A stretch of DNA of 64,000 bases from Pseudomonas cuatrocienegasensis (GTDB lineage: Bacteria; Pseudomonadota; Gammaproteobacteria; Pseudomonadales; Pseudomonadaceae). The stretch lies in contig NZ_FOFP01000012.1 in NCBI RefSeq assembly GCF_900110925.1, forward strand, positions 94,741 through 158,740. Direction: 5' to 3'. The stretch's first letter is position 1. Each line of letters opens with the position of its first letter. Shown piece after piece: positions 41,359-50,372 of the stretch. A program made the position numbers and the translations under genes. Under the pieces are notes generated by a model. That model ran no database searches. It had not been told where the DNA came from and saw only the letters and a list, made by a program, of their open reading frames with translations.

Positions 41359-42889
41359 GTCGGTTGAGGCAGTGCTGATTGGCGATGGCCCTATCGCCTG
41401 GCAGGACGTGGTCGCGGTGGCCCGCGATCGCCGCCCGATGACGCTTTCAACGCAAGCCTGGTCGCGGGTGCAGGACGCCCGGGCGGCGATTCTTGCCATC
41501 GCCGGTTCAAGCAAGGCGCATTACGGCATCAACACTGGCTTGGGCGCGCTGTGCAGCGTGGTGCTGGCACCGAGCGAGCTGCAGAAATTGTCCCGGCACA
41601 CCCTGATGAGCCATGCCTGCGGTATCGGTGCGCCGCTGCGCGCCGAGCAGGTGCGGGCGATCATCTGCTGCGCGGTGGTCAATTACAGCCACGGCTATTC
41701 AGGCGTCAGCCCGCAGGTGGTGGAAGGCCTGTTGAACCTGCTCAACCACGACATTGTGCCGCTGGTGCCGGCCCAGGGGTCGGTCGGCTACCTCTCGCAT
41801 ATGGCGCATATCGGCCTGGCGTTGCTGGGGCAGGGTGAGGTCGAGTTTCGCGGCCAGCGGGTGACTGCTCAGGCGGCGCTGGATGCCATCGGCATGCCCG
41901 CAGTCGAGCTGGGCGCGAAGGACGGCTTGAGCCTGGTCAACGGCACCCCGGCGATGACCGGGCTGGCCTGCCTGACCCTGGCCGACGCCACGGCGCTGGC
42001 CGACTGGGCCGATATCATCGCAGCGATGAGTTTCGAAGCCCTCGGCGGCCAGCTGGATGCCATCAGCGTGGCGGCGATCCAGCGCAAAGCGCACCTGGGC
42101 ATGCAGCAAAGCGCGAGCAATCTTCGCCATCTGCTGCAGGGCAGCCGGGTGATCGAGCGTTGCCAGGGCGAGCATCTGCAGGATGCTCTGAGCGTGCGTT
42201 CTATTCCCCAGGTCCAGGGCGCCTGCCGTGATCAGTTGCAACACGCGGCCAAGCAGATTGTCTGCGAACTCAACTCAGCCACCGACAACCCGCTGGTGGT
42301 CAAGGAGAACGGCAGCTATCGGGTGATTTCCCAGGCCAACCCCCACGGCGAGTCAGTGGCGATGGCCTGCGACCTGCTGGCGATTGCCGTCTGCGAGTGG
42401 AGCAGTATTTCCGAGCGGCGCAGCTTCCGTCTGGTTACCCCGCAGGCGAACAAGCTGCCGCCGTTTCTGACCCACGGCAGCGGCGTCAAGTCGGGGATGA
42501 TGATCGTCCAGTACAGCGCGGCGTCATTGGTGGCGGACAACAAGCGCCTGGCGCTGCCGGCGGTTACCGACAACTTCCTCACCTCCGGGCTGCAAGAAGA
42601 CCATCTCAGCCTGGGCGAAAGCGCGGCCCTGAAGCTGGATAAGGCTTTGGATAATGCCTTGCATGTGCTGGCCATCGAGTACCTGCTCGCCAGCCAGGCC
42701 TTCGACTTTATCGAGGACCGACCCTTTGGCCAGGGCACCGGGCGTGCCTGGCAGTTACTGCGCGAGCATGTGGTCTTCTACGAGGAGGAGCACCCGCTGC
42801 ATCTGGATATACGTGCCACCTATGAGGTGCTGCGCAATCAAACAAACCTGGAAGCGCTGCGTGAGCAGCTTCCCCAGTTCGAATCCTGA
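41351..42889 (+). CDS. Histidase-family protein lacking the MIO triad
   Basis: This 512-residue protein is clearly homologous to HutH along its length (YGINTGLG, NYSHGYSG, SERRSFRLV, QEDHLSLGESAALKL), but where HutH has GSVGASGDLAPLAHM this protein has GSVGYLSHMAHI (GSVG at residues 143-146). Aligning the flanks leaves exactly the Ala-Ser-Gly triad missing, so the MIO cofactor cannot form. The catalytic Tyr of QDPYSLRC is also changed (QDALSVRS), as is the FHAEP segment. It is unlikely to be an ammonia-lyase. In P. fluorescens one of two hutH copies is known to be non-functional; this may be its counterpart. It is coupled to the BCCT gene. Confidence 0.92.
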   Translation: MSKSVEAVLIGDGPIAWQDVVAVARDRRPMTLSTQAWSRVQDARAAILAIAGSSKAHYGINTGLGALCSVVLAPSELQKLSRHTLMSHACGIGAPLRAEQVRAIICCAVVNYSHGYSGVSPQVVEGLLNLLNHDIVPLVPAQGSVGYLSHMAHIGLALLGQGEVEFRGQRVTAQAALDAIGMPAVELGAKDGLSLVNGTPAMTGLACLTLADATALADWADIIAAMSFEALGGQLDAISVAAIQRKAHLGMQQSASNLRHLLQGSRVIERCQGEHLQDALSVRSIPQVQGACRDQLQHAAKQIVCELNSATDNPLVVKENGSYRVISQANPHGESVAMACDLLAIAVCEWSSISERRSFRLVTPQANKLPPFLTHGSGVKSGMMIVQYSAASLVADNKRLALPAVTDNFLTSGLQEDHLSLGESAALKLDKALDNALHVLAIEYLLASQAFDFIEDRPFGQGTGRAWQLLREHVVFYEEEHPLHLDIRATYEVLRNQTNLEALREQLPQFES

Positions 42890-42901
42890 GGCTATTCAGT
42901 T

Positions 42902-44434
42902 ATGTCGACTATCGAAATTACCCCTGGCCAGTTGACCCTGGCCCAACTGCGCGCCGCCTACCAGGCACCGTTGCGCGTGAGCCTGGCGGCGTCGGCCTAT
43001 CCGGCCATCGAAGCCAGCGTCGCCTGCGTCAACGGCATTATTGCCGAAGGCCGGACCGCTTACGGCATCAACACCGGTTTCGGCCTGCTGGCCTCGACCC
43101 GCATCGCCAATGAAGACCTGGAGAAACTGCAGCGTTCGCTGGTGCTGTCCCATGCCGCCGGCGTCGGTGCGCCGCTGGATGACGCCATGGTGCGGCTGAT
43201 CATGCTGCTCAAGGTCAACAGCCTGGCGCGCGGCTTCTCCGGCATTCGCCGCCAGGTGATCGAGGCGCTGATCGCCCTGATCAACGCCGAGGTCTATCCG
43301 CATATTCCGCTCAAGGGTTCGGTCGGTGCCTCCGGCGACCTCGCGCCGCTGGCGCATATGTCGCTGGTGCTGCTCGGTGAAAGTCAGGCGCGTTATCGCG
43401 GTGAGTGGCTGCCGGCAACCGAGGCATTGGCCATCGCTGGTCTACAGCCGATGACCCTGGCCGCGAAGGAGGGCCTGGCCCTGCTTAACGGCACTCAGGT
43501 ATCCACCGCCTATGCATTGCGCGGGTTGTTCGAGGCCGAGGATCTGTTTGCGGCGGCAACCGTTTGCGGCGGCCTGACTGTCGAGGCTGCGCTGGGTTCG
43601 CGTGCGCCCTTTGATGCGCGCATCCATGCCGCGCGGGGGCAGCGTGGGCAGATCGACGCGGCGGCGGTCTATCGTCATCTGCTCGGAGAGAGCAGCGAAG
43701 TCGGTCGCTCCCACGAAGCCTGCGACAAGGTGCAGGACCCGTACTCGCTGCGCTGTCAGCCGCAAGTGATGGGTGCCTGCCTGACCCAGCTGCGACAGGC
43801 CGCCGACGTACTGGCAGTGGAAGCCAATGCGGTGTCGGATAACCCGCTGGTATTCGCCGACGCAGGCGATGTGATTTCCGGTGGCAACTTCCACGCCGAG
43901 CCGGTGGCCATGGCCGCCGACAATATCGCCCTGGCCATCGCCGAAATCGGCGCACTGAGCGAGCGCCGCACCTCGCTGATGATGGACAAACATATGTCGC
44001 AGCTGCCGCCGTTTCTGGTGGCCAATGGCGGGGTCAACTCCGGCTTTATGATCGCCCAGGTCACCGCTGCCGCCCTGGCCAGCGAGAACAAGGCCCTGGC
44101 CCACCCGCACAGCGTCGATAGCCTGCCGACCTCGGCGAACCAGGAAGACCATGTGTCCATGGCCCCGGCGGCCGGCAAGCGTCTGTGGGAAATGGCCGCC
44201 AACACCCGTGGTGTACTGGCCATCGAATGGCTGGGTGCCTGTCAGGGCCTGGATTTCCGCGAAGGGCTGAAAAGCTCGCCGTTGCTCGAGCAGGCGCGCC
44301 AGGCGCTGCGCGCGCAGGTGCCGTACTACGTGGAAGACCGCTTCTTCGCCCCGGATATCGAGGCTGCGAGCGAGTTGCTGGCGAGCCGCTGCCTGAATGA
44401 ATTGGTCCCGGCGAACCTGTTACCGAGCCTGTAA
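42902..44434 (+). CDS. hutH: Histidine ammonia-lyase
   Basis: This 510-residue enzyme deaminates histidine to urocanate. The MIO-forming triad is Ala143-Ser144-Gly145 in GSVGASGDLAPLAHM, and catalytic surroundings are intact (YGINTGFGLLAS, QDPYSLRCQPQVMGA, GGNFHAEPVAMAADN, NQEDHVSMAP). GAGG precedes the ATG. It lies 12 bases after the MIO-less paralogue and is the only histidase in this window able to catalyse the reaction. Confidence 0.98.
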   Translation: MSTIEITPGQLTLAQLRAAYQAPLRVSLAASAYPAIEASVACVNGIIAEGRTAYGINTGFGLLASTRIANEDLEKLQRSLVLSHAAGVGAPLDDAMVRLIMLLKVNSLARGFSGIRRQVIEALIALINAEVYPHIPLKGSVGASGDLAPLAHMSLVLLGESQARYRGEWLPATEALAIAGLQPMTLAAKEGLALLNGTQVSTAYALRGLFEAEDLFAAATVCGGLTVEAALGSRAPFDARIHAARGQRGQIDAAAVYRHLLGESSEVGRSHEACDKVQDPYSLRCQPQVMGACLTQLRQAADVLAVEANAVSDNPLVFADAGDVISGGNFHAEPVAMAADNIALAIAEIGALSERRTSLMMDKHMSQLPPFLVANGGVNSGFMIAQVTAAALASENKALAHPHSVDSLPTSANQEDHVSMAPAAGKRLWEMAANTRGVLAIEWLGACQGLDFREGLKSSPLLEQARQALRAQVPYYVEDRFFAPDIEAASELLASRCLNELVPANLLPSL

Positions 44435-44508
44435 GCGCTCAAGAGCGCGCGGCTTTCGGCAGCTTCTGGCTGCGCGCTCATTATCCAATCCAACAGGGAG
44501 GCATCGCG

Positions 44509-45711
44509 ATGACAACCCTCTGGCAAAACTGCCACGCCGCGACCATGGCCCAGGGCGTTTACTCGATCATCGAAGACGCCGCCATCGTCACCCAGGGCGA
44601 GCTTATTCAATGGATCGGCCCGCGGGCTGAGTTGCCGGCCGCAGACTACCTGGCAGTCAATGACCTCAAGGGGGCCTGGGTCACGCCGGGGCTGATCGAC
44701 TGCCACACCCATACGGTGTTTGGCGGCAACCGCAGCGGCGAATTCGAACAGCGCCTGCAAGGCGTCAGCTACGCCGAGATCGCGGCGGCCGGTGGCGGCA
44801 TTGCCAGTACCGTGCGCGCGACCCGGGCCGCCAGCGAAGATGAACTGTTCGCCAGCGCCGCCAAACGCCTTAAAAGCCTGATGCGCGAAGGCGTGACCAC
44901 GGTGGAAATCAAGTCCGGCTATGGTCTGGATCTGGCCAGCGAGCGCAAGATGTTGCGGGTTATCCGTCGCCTCGCAGCCGAACTGCCGGTCAGCGTGCGC
45001 AGCACCTGCCTGGCGGCTCACGCCTTGCCGCCGGAGTACGCTGAGCGCGCCGATGACTACATCGAGCACATCTGCAACGAGATGCTCCCAGCCCTGGCTG
45101 CCGAAGGGCTGGTGGATGCGGTGGATGCCTTTTGCGAGTACCTGGCGTTTTCCCCGGCGCAGGTCGAGCGGGTGTTCGTGGCCGCACAACAGCTTGGCCT
45201 GCCGGTGAAGCTGCACGCCGAGCAATTGTCGTCGCTGCATGGCTCAAGCCTGGCGGCCCGTTATCAGGCGCTGTCGGCGGATCATCTGGAGTTTATGACC
45301 GAGGACGACGCCAAGGCCATGGCCGCGTCCGGCACGGTCGCAGTGCTGTTGCCAGGAGCGTTCTATTTCCTGCGGGAAACCCAACTGCCGCCTATGGACG
45401 CCCTGCGCAAGCACGGCGTGAAGATGGCCGTGGCCAGCGACCTTAACCCCGGTACCTCGCCCGCGCTGTCGTTGCGCTTGATGTTGAACATGGCCTGTAC
45501 CTGCTTGCGCATGACCCCTGAAGAAGCCTTGGCCGGGGCGACGATTCATGCAGCCCTGGCCCTGGGCATGGCCGACAGCCACGGCTCGCTGGAGGCCGGT
45601 AAGGTGGCGGACTTTGTTGCCTGGCAGATCGAGCGGCCGGCCGATCTGGCGTACTGGCTGGGTGGCGATCTGGAAAAGCGCGTCGTGCGTCACGGCGTCG
45701 AAATCGATTGA
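44509..45711 (+). CDS. hutI: Imidazolonepropionase
   Basis: This 400-residue amidohydrolase opens the imidazolone ring to N-formimino-glutamate. Metal ligands are visible as His66 and His68 (LIDCHTHTVFGG), the KLHAEQLS histidine near residue 243 and the Asp in ASDLNPGTSP. EIKSGYGLDL is the family's substrate-binding segment. AGGGAGG lies upstream of the ATG. It belongs to the hutU-hutG operon. Confidence 0.97.
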   Translation: MTTLWQNCHAATMAQGVYSIIEDAAIVTQGELIQWIGPRAELPAADYLAVNDLKGAWVTPGLIDCHTHTVFGGNRSGEFEQRLQGVSYAEIAAAGGGIASTVRATRAASEDELFASAAKRLKSLMREGVTTVEIKSGYGLDLASERKMLRVIRRLAAELPVSVRSTCLAAHALPPEYAERADDYIEHICNEMLPALAAEGLVDAVDAFCEYLAFSPAQVERVFVAAQQLGLPVKLHAEQLSSLHGSSLAARYQALSADHLEFMTEDDAKAMAASGTVAVLLPGAFYFLRETQLPPMDALRKHGVKMAVASDLNPGTSPALSLRLMLNMACTCLRMTPEEALAGATIHAALALGMADSHGSLEAGKVADFVAWQIERPADLAYWLGGDLEKRVVRHGVEID

Positions 45712-45721
45712 GGAGAAGGTT

Positions 45722-46525
45722 GTGGAGAAGGTCCTGAATTTCAAGCAAGGGCGCGTGCCGCTGTTGATCAGCATGCCCCACGCCGGCCTGCGCCTGACCC
45801 CGACGGTGCAGGCCGGGTTGATCCCCGCTGCGCAAAGCCTGCCGGACACCGACTGGCATATCCCTCGGCTCTACGCGTTCGCCGCCGAGCTGGGGGCCAG
45901 CACCCTGGCCGCTGAGTATTCACGCTTCGTCGTCGACCTGAATCGTCCCGCCGACGACACGCCGATGTATGTCGGTGCCACCACCGGTTTGTATCCCTCG
46001 ATCCTGTTCGATGGCGTGCCGTTGTTTCGCGAAGGGCTGGAGCCTTCCGCCGAGGAACGCGCGACCTATCTGCAGCAGATCTGGATGCCGTACCACCAGA
46101 CCCTGGAACAGGAGCTGGCGCGGCTCAAGGCCGAGTTCGGCTATGCCTTGCTGTTCGATGCGCACTCGATCCGTTCGCTGATCCCGCACCTGTTCGACGG
46201 CAAGTTGCCGGACTTCAACCTCGGCACCTTCAACGGTGCCAGCTGCGATCCGACCCTGGCCCAGCAGCTTGAAGCCATCTGCGCGCGGCACGGCGAGTTC
46301 AGCCACGTGCTCAACGGGCGCTTCAAGGGCGGACATATCACGCGGCACTATGGCCACCCTGCCGAGGACATCCACGCGGTGCAACTGGAGCTGTGTCAGA
46401 GCACCTATATGGAAGAGTTCGAGCCGTTCAACTACCGCGCGGATCTGGCGACGCCGACCCAGGTGGTGCTCAGGGAATTGCTGGAGGGCTTACTGGCCTG
46501 GGGGCGGCAGACTTACGGGAAATGA
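45722..46525 (+). CDS. hutG: N-formylglutamate deformylase
   Basis: This 267-residue enzyme releases formate from N-formylglutamate, the last step of the five-step histidine pathway found in pseudomonads. It starts with GTG at 45722, supported by GAGGAG at 45711-45716 and by homology beginning at VLNFKQGRVPLLISMPHAG. The SRFVVDLNR, LFDAHSIRS and GGHITRHYG stretches hold conserved metal and substrate residues. It ends the operon, before a terminator and a palindromic repeat. Confidence 0.96.
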   Translation: MEKVLNFKQGRVPLLISMPHAGLRLTPTVQAGLIPAAQSLPDTDWHIPRLYAFAAELGASTLAAEYSRFVVDLNRPADDTPMYVGATTGLYPSILFDGVPLFREGLEPSAEERATYLQQIWMPYHQTLEQELARLKAEFGYALLFDAHSIRSLIPHLFDGKLPDFNLGTFNGASCDPTLAQQLEAICARHGEFSHVLNGRFKGGHITRHYGHPAEDIHAVQLELCQSTYMEEFEPFNYRADLATPTQVVLRELLEGLLAWGRQTYGK

Positions 46526-46531
46526 TCAAAG

Positions 46532-46563
46532 CAAACGCCCCGAACCCGTTGGGGCTTTGGTTT
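46532..46563 (+). terminator. Probable terminator after hutG
   Basis: CAAAC-GCCCC and GGGGC-TTTG form an interrupted stem around a nine-base loop, followed by GTTT. It is a moderate terminator. The rest of the 232-base gap to hutF holds the palindromic repeat at 46620-46681. Confidence 0.6.
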
Positions 46564-46619
46564 GGCGATGGCCTGGTTTTGTGTTCAGGTGCTGGAGCTT
46601 AACGGTGGAGCCCTAGCTC

Positions 46620-46681
46620 GTAGGGTGCGCCGTGCGCACCGGCGCAGGCTGTAGACCCTTGGTGCGCGCGGCGCACCCTAC
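46620..46681. repeat. GTAGGGTGCGCC palindromic repeat pair
   Basis: A 62-bp copy between the convergent hutG and hutF genes; inverted arms are at 46620-46640 and 46661-46681. Confidence 0.9.
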
Positions 46682-46757
46682 CCAGCTGCTCGTGCTGCTC
46701 GCCCCATGCAGCATCAATTGGCTCATAGCCTTTTGCTTCGGCGATGATCCGTGGCGG

Positions 46758-48122
46758 TTAACCGAGCAGATCGCGCAGAACCTGCGTAAAGGCCCGGGCG
46801 CTTTCCTCTTCGCCGGCGTGATGCCCGTCACGCACCACCCAGCGCCCGCCCACCATCACATCGCGCACCTGACGATCGCCGCCGGCAAACAGCCAGCGAT
46901 TGAGGATCCCGTCGCCGTTGGCCGTGGCCAGGTAGGGGTCCTTGCCATCGAGCACCAGCCAGTCGGCGCGCTTGCCGACTTCCAGGGCGCCGACCGCTTG
47001 CCCCAGGGCCTGGGCACCACCCTGCAGTGCCGCATCAAACAGCGTGCGGCCGACCATCGGCTGGTCTGCTCGATACAAGCGGTTGCGTCGTTGGTCGCGC
47101 AGGCGCTGGCCATATTCCAGCCAACGCAACTCTTCCACCACGCTTAGCGACACATGGCTGTCGGAACCGATGCCCAGCCGTCCGCCCTGGGCGAGGAAGT
47201 CCACGGCCGGAAAAATACCGTCGCCCAGGTTGGCTTCGGTGGTCAGGCACAGGCCGGCAACCGCTTTGCTTTGGGCCATAAGGCTGACTTCATGCGGGTT
47301 GGCGTGTGTGGCGTGGACCAGGCACCAGCGCTGATCCACTGCGGTGTTTTCGTACAGCCATTGCAGTGGCCGGGCACCGCTCCAGTTCAGGCAGTCGTCG
47401 ACTTCCTTCTGCTGCTCGGCGATATGGATATGCACCGGGCACTGGCGGTCACTGGCGCTCAGGACCTCCTGGATTTGCTCGGGGGTTACCGCGCGCAGGG
47501 AGTGGAAACACAACCCCAGCGCCTGAGACGGCTGCGCGGTCAGGATTGGCTGTAAGCGTGACTGAAGCTTCAGGTAATTGTCGCTGCTGTTGATAAAGCG
47601 CCGTTGCCCGTCATTGGGCGCCTGGCCGCCAAAGCCGGAGTGGCTGTAGAGCACCGGCAGCAGCGTCAGGCCGATGCCGGCGGCGCTGGCGGCGTGGCTG
47701 ATACGCAGGGCCAGCTCCGCCGGATCGGCGTACGGCGTGCCGTCGGTATCGTGGTGCACATAATGGAATTCGGCGACCGAGGTGTAACCGGCCTTGAGCA
47801 TTTCGATGTACAGCTGGCGGGCGATGATGCCGAGCTGATCGGGGCTGATCTTGCCGACGAGGCGGTACATCAAGTCACGCCATGTCCAGAAACTGTCGTT
47901 GGGATTGCCCGCCACTTCCGCCAGCCCAGCCATGGCGCGCTGGAAGGCATGGGAGTGCAGGTTCGGCATACCCGGCAGCAGCGGTCCGTCCAGCCGTTCG
48001 GCAGCGTCTTTGTGGGAGTTGGCCTGAACCTGGGTCAGGATGCCGTCGGCGTTGACTTCCAGACGTACATCATTGGCCCATCCACTAGGCAGGAGTGCGC
48101 ATTCGGCAAAGAAGGCGGGCAT
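46758..48122 (-). CDS. hutF: Formimidoylglutamate deiminase
   Basis: This 454-residue amidohydrolase removes ammonia from N-formimino-glutamate to give N-formylglutamate, so the pathway here is the five-step HutF-HutG route. Key segments are GMPNLHSHAFQRAMAG, the HIAEQQKEVDDC ligand region, TTEANLGDGIFPA and GSDSHVSLSVVEELRWLEY. GAGG lies seven to ten bases before the ATG. A HutC operator is 25-35 bases upstream, so it has its own repressed promoter, as in other pseudomonads. Confidence 0.97.
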   Translation of the reverse strand: MPAFFAECALLPSGWANDVRLEVNADGILTQVQANSHKDAAERLDGPLLPGMPNLHSHAFQRAMAGLAEVAGNPNDSFWTWRDLMYRLVGKISPDQLGIIARQLYIEMLKAGYTSVAEFHYVHHDTDGTPYADPAELALRISHAASAAGIGLTLLPVLYSHSGFGGQAPNDGQRRFINSSDNYLKLQSRLQPILTAQPSQALGLCFHSLRAVTPEQIQEVLSASDRQCPVHIHIAEQQKEVDDCLNWSGARPLQWLYENTAVDQRWCLVHATHANPHEVSLMAQSKAVAGLCLTTEANLGDGIFPAVDFLAQGGRLGIGSDSHVSLSVVEELRWLEYGQRLRDQRRNRLYRADQPMVGRTLFDAALQGGAQALGQAVGALEVGKRADWLVLDGKDPYLATANGDGILNRWLFAGGDRQVRDVMVGGRWVVRDGHHAGEEESARAFTQVLRDLLG

Positions 48123-48144
48123 GATTCAACCTCGTTGCGTTTCA

Positions 48145-48158
48145 TTTGTATATACATA
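48145..48158. promoter_or_regulatory. HutC operator of hutF
   Basis: TTTGTATATACATA carries the TGTATATACA core (48147-48156). It is between hutF and the hutC remnant and could regulate transcription in both directions. Confidence 0.75.
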
Positions 48159-48225
48159 TACAGATGTTTGCCTGCTCGGTAAACTCCGGCAGCTAGCGGC
48201 CATCCATTCGCCGAGCTGGGGAGTC

Positions 48226-48361
48226 GCCTCGCCGATTTCGTCTGCCCGCGTCAATCAGATGATTACCCAGCAGATCGGCAATGGAAACTGGCCAGCGCGT
48301 TACCGCTTGCCTGATCCATCCCGGTTCCCGTCATCGTCTGAAAGGTCGGTCTCATAAATGA
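48226..48361 (+). pseudogene. hutC: Internally deleted hutC
   Basis: Two pieces of a HutC-type repressor survive side by side. From about 48226 one frame reads SPISSARVNQMITQQIGNGN and then WPARYR, the N-terminal GntR helix of HutC. From 48311 a different frame reads LIHPGSRHRLKGRSHK and a TGA stop (48359-48361), the C-terminal end of a UTRA domain. The TGA overlaps the hutD ATG as ATGA, the expected hutC-hutD junction. Nearly 200 codons between the pieces are gone and the frame is broken. An intact HutC-type gene lies at 52211. Confidence 0.85.
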
Positions 48362-48930
48362 AGAGTCAGATACAGGTTTTACGCGCGACGGATTACCCGC
48401 GTATGCCATGGAAAAACGGTGGCGGCAGCACCGAGGAAATTACCCGCGACGCAGGCAGCGGTCTGGACGGTTTCGGTTGGCGGTTGTCGATCGCCGACAT
48501 CGCGGAGTCGGGCGGATTCTCCACGTTCGCCGGTTATGAGCGAATCATCAGCGTCTTGCAGGGCGACGGCATGACCCTGACGGTCGATGGCCAGACCACG
48601 CGCGCGCTGCACCCTCTGGACCCTTTTGCATTCAGTGGCGAGAGCCAGGTGTCTTGCACGCTACTGGGTGGGCCGATCCGCGACTTCAACCTGATCTATG
48701 CGCCGCAGCGTTACCGCGCACGGTTGCAGTGGATGGCGGGCGAGCAGCGATCTTTCAGTGAGGCAGGTACGCTGCTGGTATTCAGCGTGGACCCTGGGCT
48801 GGCCATCAAGGTGGGCGAGGCCGCCGCTGAACTGGGCCTTTATGACTGCTGGCAACTGAGCGGCAACACCGATTTATTGGAGATATCCACCCGCGGCCAA
48901 TGCTGCGTGATCGAGCTGACTGCCTACTGA
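48358..48930 (+). CDS. hutD: HutD, modulator of histidine use
   Basis: This 190-residue cupin-type protein has the HutD hallmarks PRMPWKNGGGSTEEI, GWRLSIADIAESGGFS and FSGESQVSCTLLGGPIRDFNLI. In P. fluorescens HutD limits the upper level of hut expression and is cotranscribed with hutC. Here its upstream partner is a deleted hutC, so it probably still uses the old hutC promoter and the operator at 48145-48158. Whether the loss of hutC changes its expression is not clear. Confidence 0.94.
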   Translation: MKSQIQVLRATDYPRMPWKNGGGSTEEITRDAGSGLDGFGWRLSIADIAESGGFSTFAGYERIISVLQGDGMTLTVDGQTTRALHPLDPFAFSGESQVSCTLLGGPIRDFNLIYAPQRYRARLQWMAGEQRSFSEAGTLLVFSVDPGLAIKVGEAAAELGLYDCWQLSGNTDLLEISTRGQCCVIELTAY

Positions 48931-49196
48931 CTTCAGCTTTATTTGGCTTTGTGGTGAGGGGGCTAAGCCCCCCACGCGCCACAAAAGGCCTGTCTCGCCA
49001 TTTTCTCCGCGCACCAACTTGTTGCCTGATGCCCCAGCGTGGCGCAATGCCACGCTTCTGTTACCCCGATCTCCCCTCTAAAAATCCCCTGCAGACGGTT
49101 TCTCTGCCTCGCTGACCCTTGAGCGACTGGGCTTGCCGCCATTTCTCATCGCGCCGTGGCTGCTTTTTCAAGAGTTGGCCGTCAGATTGCATATTA

Positions 49197-49208
49197 TTGT
49201 ATATACAA
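49197..49208. promoter_or_regulatory. HutC operator of the hutXWV operon
   Basis: TTGTATATACAA is a perfect 12-base palindrome with the HutC core, 125 bases upstream of the substrate-binding protein gene. The 402-base gap (48931-49332) also holds a GGGGGC/GCCCCC hairpin near 48958-48973 after hutD, and no other gene that I can support. Confidence 0.75.
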
Positions 49209-49332
49209 ATAGGGCGTGTGCGTCTGGATCGCTGTCCACGTGCAACCGCCGTAGAAAGCGCAGCCCACTGCCTGGGCTGATCTGGGCCTCTTGACTGCCG
49301 TAAGCCAACTCAATGATTAGGAGCGTCACACA

Positions 49333-50301
49333 ATGAAATCGAACAAGACCCTGCTGACCACGGTACTTTCCATGGGCCTGCTGGCCGGCGCTGGCGCCAC
49401 GCAAGCGGCGGGTTGGTGCGAGTCGGGCAAACCGGTGAAGTTCGCTGGCCTGAATTGGGAAAGCGGCATGCTGCTGACCGACGTCATGCAAGTGGTGCTG
49501 GAAAAAGGCTATGGCTGCCAGACCGACAGCCTGCCGGGTAACTCCATCACCATGGAGAACGCCCTGAGTAGCAACGACATTCAGGTGTTTGCCGAAGAAT
49601 GGGTCGGCCGCAGTGAAGTCTGGAACAAGGCTGAGAAGGCCGGCAAAGTGGTGGGCGTCGGTGCCCCGGTCGTGGGTGCCATCGAAGGCTGGTACGTGCC
49701 GCGTTACGTGATCGAAGGCGACGCCGAGCGCAAGCTCGAAGCCAAGGCGCCGGGCCTGAAAAATATCGCTGACCTGGGCCAGTACGCCGCCGTATTCAAG
49801 GACCAGGAAGAACCGGCCAAGGGCCGCTTCTACAACTGCCCGGCCGGCTGGACCTGTGAGCTGGAAAACAGCGAAATGCTCAAGAGTTATGGCCTGGAAA
49901 ATACCTACACCAACTTCCGCCCGGGCACCGGCCCGGCGCTGGATGCGGCTGTGCTGTCGAGCTACAAGCGTGGCGAACCGATCCTGTTTTATTACTGGTC
50001 GCCCACACCGCTGATGGGCCAGGTCGATCTGGTGAAGCTGGAAGAAAAACCCGGCGTGGATAAAAGCGTGAGCATCAAGGTCGGCCTGTCCAGGACCTTC
50101 CACGACGAAGCCCCGGAACTGGTGGCGGTGCTGGGAAAGGTCAACCTGCCTATCGATATCCTCAACCAGAACCTCGGGCGCATGGCCAAGGAGCGGATCG
50201 AGTCGCCGCAACTGGCGAAGATTTTCCTGCAGGAACACCCTGAAATCTGGCACGCCTGGGTCAGCGAAGACGCTGCCAAGAAAATCGACGCGGCTCTGTA
50301 G
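49333..50301 (+). CDS. hutX: ABC importer substrate-binding protein (HutX-like)
   Basis: This 322-residue periplasmic protein has a signal peptide (about residues 1-26, ending ATQA) and the OpuAC-type fold used for betaine-like ligands (VKFAGLNWESGMLLTDVMQVV, YYWSPTPLMGQVDLVKLEE). With the permease and ATPase downstream and a HutC operator upstream it is assigned to the HutXWV group, a histidine importer in rhizobia. The ligand is likely histidine or a related betaine; this is inference from context. TTAGGAG lies ahead of the ATG. Confidence 0.87.
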   Translation: MKSNKTLLTTVLSMGLLAGAGATQAAGWCESGKPVKFAGLNWESGMLLTDVMQVVLEKGYGCQTDSLPGNSITMENALSSNDIQVFAEEWVGRSEVWNKAEKAGKVVGVGAPVVGAIEGWYVPRYVIEGDAERKLEAKAPGLKNIADLGQYAAVFKDQEEPAKGRFYNCPAGWTCELENSEMLKSYGLENTYTNFRPGTGPALDAAVLSSYKRGEPILFYYWSPTPLMGQVDLVKLEEKPGVDKSVSIKVGLSRTFHDEAPELVAVLGKVNLPIDILNQNLGRMAKERIESPQLAKIFLQEHPEIWHAWVSEDAAKKIDAAL

Positions 50302-50372
50302 GTCGAGGCCTCCCCGGCTAGCCGAAGGGCTGGCCGGGACGTTCACTGCATCCCCTTGTTCGAGAGTCTTTT

